DNA of 64,000 nt from JADGGM01 sp027307005 (GTDB taxonomy: Bacteria; Gemmatimonadota; Gemmatimonadetes; Gemmatimonadales; Gemmatimonadaceae): assembly GCA_035455745.1 (NCBI GenBank), contig DATIEP010000025.1, forward strand, positions 11,029 through 75,028, given 5' to 3'. The notes beneath the pieces are model-generated. The model had not been told where the DNA came from and did not search any database. It saw only the letters and a list, made by a program, of their open reading frames with translations. The position numbers and the translations under genes were made by a program. The number at the start of each line of letters is the position of its first letter. The first letter of the stretch is position 1. Of this stretch, positions 60,721 to 64,000 are shown in pieces.

Positions 60721-63234
60721 ATGGACTCGTTGTTGAAGGACACGCGCGTTGCGTTCCGCATGCTGCGCAAGAACCCCGCGTTCGCGCTCACGGCGATCGT
60801 CACGTTAGCACTCGGCATCGGCGCGAGCACAGCGATCTTTTCGGTGGTGAACGCGGTGCTGCTGCGCCCGCTGCCGTACGCGCAGCCGGATCGGCTCGCG
60901 ATCATTTGGGGCGACATGCGCAATCGGAACGTGACCAACTTTCCGATGTCGCCGGCCGATTTCCGCGACCTCCGCGCGACGACCAAGACGTTTTCGGCCC
61001 TGGCGGGCGTGAGCACGTTCAAGATTCCGGTTGGCGGCGATGGCTATGAGCCGGAGCAGGTGCCGGCGGCCTTCGTGACGACGAACCTGTTCTCGGTGCT
61101 CGGGACGCGCGTGGTGATGGGCCGGGATTTCGTGGATGCGGATGCGACGCCGCAGGCCCAGCCGCCTAACGGAGCCACCGCCGGCCAGGCCGCGTCCAAG
61201 GGACCGCCGCTGCCGGCGATGATGATCCTGTCGTACGAGTTCTGGAAGCGCCGCTATGGCGGCGACGCGAGCGTCATCGGGAAGAGTCTGGAGCTGGGCG
61301 GGCGCAAGGCGCAGGTGGTCGGCGTGGCGCAGCCGGGATCGGAGCTGCTGTTCACCCCTGCCGCGGGCATCGAGCGCACGCCGGACGTGTACGTGGCGCA
61401 GCGCATCGACTTCGGCGACAATTCGGCGGCGTCGCGCATCAACGTGTTCCTGCGGGTGGTGGGCCGTCTCGCGCCCGGCGCGACGCTCGCCCAGGCCCGA
61501 CAGGAAATCGACGCGTTCGCCGCCACCCTGCGCGCGCAGTTCCCGATCTTCAAAACGGCCGGCCTTTACATGCGCGTGGAGCCGATGCACGCCGACCTGG
61601 TGTCGGGAGAGCGCCCGGCGATCCTCGCGCTCATGGGCGCGGTGGCGTTCGTGCTGCTCATCGCGTGCGCCAACGTCGCCAATCTGCTCCTCGTGCGCGC
61701 GTCGAGCCGCGAGCGCGAGCTGGCGATCCGCTCGGCGTTAGGCGGGTCGCGGGTCCGGCTGGTGCGGCAGATGATGCTGGAAAGCCTGCTCCTCGGCGGC
61801 AGCGGCGCCGTGGTGGGCCTCTGGGCGGCTGCGTTAGGCATCACGGTGCTCGTCCGCCTGGCGCCGGCCGGCCTGCCGCGCCTCGACGCCGTCCGGATCG
61901 ATCCGCTCGTGCTCGGCTTCACGGTGGCGGCGGCGCTCGTGTCGGTGCTGGTGTTCGGCACGGTCCCGGCGCTCCGCGCGTCGCGCCCCGATTTGATGGA
62001 CGTGCTCCGCGCGAGCGGCCGCACCACAGGACAGCGCGCCGGTGCGCTCATGCGCAACGGCGTCGTCGTGGCCGAGGTGGCGCTGTCGCTCGTGCTGCTC
62101 ATCGGGTGCGGTCTCATGGTCCGCTCCTTCGTGGCGCTCGAGCAAACCGAACCCGGATTCGACCCTACCGGGCTGCTGACGTTCTTCGCCACTCCGTCCA
62201 GCGCAACGCCGGTCGGGCCTAACGCGGCACAGCAGCGCGCCACCTTCGTCAGAACGTTCGCCGACCGGCTGCGCGCCATACCCGGCGTGCAGTCGGCGAC
62301 CGCCGTCTCGCAGCTCCCGCTCGAGGGCAACATCGGCAACGCGCGATGGGGCACCGCCGAAGCGCTCACCGATGCCGGCAAATTCAGGCAGGCGAACGTG
62401 CACGTCGTGATTCCCGGCTATTTCGCGACCATGCGGACGCGTCTCATCGCCGGACGCGACTTCTCGGAAGCGGATGACGACACCGCCGCCAAGAACATCA
62501 TCATCGATGACAAGCTCGCCGCCCTCGCGTTCCCCGGGCAGAATGCCGTAGGGCAGCGCCTGCTCGCGCGCATCGTGACGGACGTGCCGTTGTGGTACAC
62601 GGTGATCGGCGTGGTTGCGCACGAGCGCGACGAATCGCTGGCGACGGAAGGTCGCGAGGTGCTGTTCCTGAGCGATGGCGAGGTCGGGTCGGGCGCCGTC
62701 TCCCGTTGGGTGCTGCGCACGACCGGCGACCCAGCGGCGCTCGCCCCCCTCGTGCGCGCGACCGTCCGCGAGTTCGACCCGACGATGTCGGTCGCCGAGC
62801 TCCAGCCGATGCAACGCTTCGTCGACCGCGCCGAGGCGCCCACGAAGTTTGCGTTAGCCCTGATCGGCACATTCGCCGGCATTGCCATCATCCTGGCTGC
62901 GGTCGGCCTGTACGGCGTGCTGTCCACCGTCGTGCGTCAACGCACCGCGGAAATCGGGATGCGCATGGCGTTCGGCGCGCCGAGCCAGAGCATCTTCGCG
63001 TTGGTCATCGCGCAGGGCGTCCGCCTGAGCGTGATCGGTATCGCGTTCGGGCTGGTGGCCGCGGTGCTGCTCACGCGCGCGATGTCGACGATGCTCGTGG
63101 GCGTTCGCCCAACGGATCCCGCGACCTACATCGCGATTTCGATCGTGTTCCTGCTGGTGGCGACAGCGGCGGCGTGGCTGCCCGCCCGCCGCGCTGCCGC
63201 GCTCGATCCGACCATCGCCCTGCGCGACGAGTGA
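60721..63234 (+). CDS. MacB-like duplicated permease (ADOP type), copy 2
   Basis: 837 aa. LLKDTRVAFRMLRKNPAFAL and LGIGASTAIFSVVNAVLLRP open the chain. Two MacB-periplasmic/FtsX units follow, with the second ending in LPARRAAALDPTIALRDE. It has the same architecture as the permease at 49.7 kb but is clearly divergent in the periplasmic parts. A GC-rich insert near residues 145-165 carries PNGATAGQAASKGPPLP. No ATPase is linked. Confidence 0.9.
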   Translation: MDSLLKDTRVAFRMLRKNPAFALTAIVTLALGIGASTAIFSVVNAVLLRPLPYAQPDRLAIIWGDMRNRNVTNFPMSPADFRDLRATTKTFSALAGVSTFKIPVGGDGYEPEQVPAAFVTTNLFSVLGTRVVMGRDFVDADATPQAQPPNGATAGQAASKGPPLPAMMILSYEFWKRRYGGDASVIGKSLELGGRKAQVVGVAQPGSELLFTPAAGIERTPDVYVAQRIDFGDNSAASRINVFLRVVGRLAPGATLAQARQEIDAFAATLRAQFPIFKTAGLYMRVEPMHADLVSGERPAILALMGAVAFVLLIACANVANLLLVRASSRERELAIRSALGGSRVRLVRQMMLESLLLGGSGAVVGLWAAALGITVLVRLAPAGLPRLDAVRIDPLVLGFTVAAALVSVLVFGTVPALRASRPDLMDVLRASGRTTGQRAGALMRNGVVVAEVALSLVLLIGCGLMVRSFVALEQTEPGFDPTGLLTFFATPSSATPVGPNAAQQRATFVRTFADRLRAIPGVQSATAVSQLPLEGNIGNARWGTAEALTDAGKFRQANVHVVIPGYFATMRTRLIAGRDFSEADDDTAAKNIIIDDKLAALAFPGQNAVGQRLLARIVTDVPLWYTVIGVVAHERDESLATEGREVLFLSDGEVGSGAVSRWVLRTTGDPAALAPLVRATVREFDPTMSVAELQPMQRFVDRAEAPTKFALALIGTFAGIAIILAAVGLYGVLSTVVRQRTAEIGMRMAFGAPSQSIFALVIAQGVRLSVIGIAFGLVAAVLLTRAMSTMLVGVRPTDPATYIAISIVFLLVATAAAWLPARRAAALDPTIALRDE

Positions 63235-63244
63235 ACGCGCCGGG

Positions 63245-64000
63245 TTACGGCGCCGCCGTCCACACGAGATGCGTCTGATCGAGCTCGGGGAAGTCGCCGT
63301 GCGGGTCGATCCGGACGCGCGTGATCGCCGGGTCGCGCGCCACGTGCACGACGTACGTGCGCGCGCCGCGCAGCCAGACATCCACCGGCACATCGATCCG
63401 CTGGGTGGCATCGCCGGCGCGCGTCACGACTAACGGAACGGGCATGGGCGCCAACCCGCGATCCTCGATCGTGATCGCGACCGAGTCGCCGTCGGGCGTG
63501 ACCGATGCGATGGCCTGATCGAGCGGCCACGCCCGATAGAACCACGTGTCCCAGAACCACGACAGATCGCGGCCGGCCACATTGTCGAACGTATTGAAGA
63601 AATCGACCGGATAGGGATGCCGGTCGATCCACCGATGGCCGTACTCGCGGAGCGCGTGGTGGAATTTGTCGGCGCCCATCACGGCGCGCAGCGCGGCGAG
63701 CACCTGTGCGGTCTTGTCGTAGTAGGTGATGAAGTAGAGATCGTTGTTGGAGAGGTCGCCCCAGCGCATGAGCGGTTCGTCGAGGCCGGCCCGCAGGGCG
63801 CCGAGATACAGACTGCGCTGGCCGGACTCTGAATCGTTAGGCCGGCCGCCCCGGCGCGGCTCGCCGTACAACACCCGCATGCACTGCGCGACGTCGAACT
63901 GCGTGAGGCCCTCGTCCATCCATGGGTGCCGGGTCTCGTTCGATCCGACCTGCATCGGGAACCACATGTGCCCGGTCTCGTGCATCAGGTCGCCGGCGAG
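63245..64000 (-). CDS. M1-family metallopeptidase, C-terminal part (partial)
   Basis: 251 residues visible; the N-terminus lies past the right edge. The zinc site is HETGHMWFPMQVG (HExxH), with the third ligand Glu 18 residues on in HPWMDEGLTQFD. Next comes ITYYDKTAQVLAALRAVMG, with the catalytic Tyr region, and a helical C-terminal part. It ends with a beta-rich domain (VAITIEDRGLAPMPVPLVVT). It is a zinc aminopeptidase-type enzyme, probably exported, but the signal peptide cannot be seen. Confidence 0.88.
   Translation of the reverse strand, partial: LAGDLMHETGHMWFPMQVGSNETRHPWMDEGLTQFDVAQCMRVLYGEPRRGGRPNDSESGQRSLYLGALRAGLDEPLMRWGDLSNNDLYFITYYDKTAQVLAALRAVMGADKFHHALREYGHRWIDRHPYPVDFFNTFDNVAGRDLSWFWDTWFYRAWPLDQAIASVTPDGDSVAITIEDRGLAPMPVPLVVTRAGDATQRIDVPVDVWLRGARTYVVHVARDPAITRVRIDPHGDFPELDQTHLVWTAAP

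Overview
The window is a 64 kb piece of a gene-dense, high-GC chromosome (about two thirds G+C by eye). It holds housekeeping and signalling genes, with no insertion sequence, prophage, CRISPR array, rRNA or tRNA that I could recognise. The gene content suggests a member of Gemmatimonadota: two large MacB-like permeases of the duplicated type common in Acidobacteriota and Gemmatimonadota, a SusC/SusD pair outside Bacteroidota, a Gram-positive-like yggS-divIVA-ileS-lspA-rluD block, and a complete glyoxylate bypass. The phylum is an inference from gene content, not from a marker tree.

Layout. 1-11538 (minus): a run of close-packed genes for a CheW/CheY/CheA/CheC chemotaxis-like core, a giant TPR protein, a PATAN (DUF4388)-TPR protein, three Roadblock/LC7 modules, an MglA-like polarity GTPase and, at the window edge, a protein with two DnaA-type AAA+ modules. 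11513-24447 (minus): rluD-like, lspA, DksA-like, ileS, purine nucleoside phosphorylase, divIVA, yggS, then cdaA, folP, ftsH, hpt and tilS, mostly joined by start/stop overlaps. 24557-26535 (plus): a small membrane protein, lemA and htpX. 26817-30572 (minus): TonB-like protein, aceA and aceB. 30908-33189 (plus): KdpE/KdpD-type two-component system. 33186-34544 (minus): methyltransferase, infA and rpsU. 34811-42951: a small Cys-rich exported protein, gltA, an FMN hydroxyacid oxidase, an ornithine cyclodeaminase-like enzyme, a SolA-like flavin oxidase, and divergent aceK and icd. 43029-48267 (minus): SusD, SusC and two small proteins. 48500-63234: M15 peptidase, two orphan permeases, YceI, an orphan peptide-binding lipoprotein, a TPR-like protein, an AraC-like regulator with a single-domain response regulator, a TylF-type methyltransferase, and a PP-loop enzyme. 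63245-64000: the C-terminal part of an M1-type metallopeptidase.

How the genes fit together. The first 11.5 kb look like one polarity/motility control system. It has a kinase core without receptors, an MglA switch with several LC7 partners, and a DnaA-like double AAA+ protein of unknown role. It lies directly downstream of a DivIVA/cell-envelope block on the same strand. Citrate synthase, isocitrate dehydrogenase (with the AceK target serine), AceK, isocitrate lyase and malate synthase together form a regulated TCA/glyoxylate branch point.

The most pervasive signal is not a gene. The heptamer GCCTAAC/GTTAGGC occurs about 90 times (about one per 700 bp, against about 7 expected from composition). 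It occurs in all reading frames, forces rare codons (TTA, CTA, AGG), supplies the stop codon of at least seven genes, and sits in the loop of a strong terminator. It behaves like a DNA-level signal, for example an uptake-like sequence. IleRS carries the swapped GIHH form of the HIGH motif, which is linked to mupirocin hyper-resistance.
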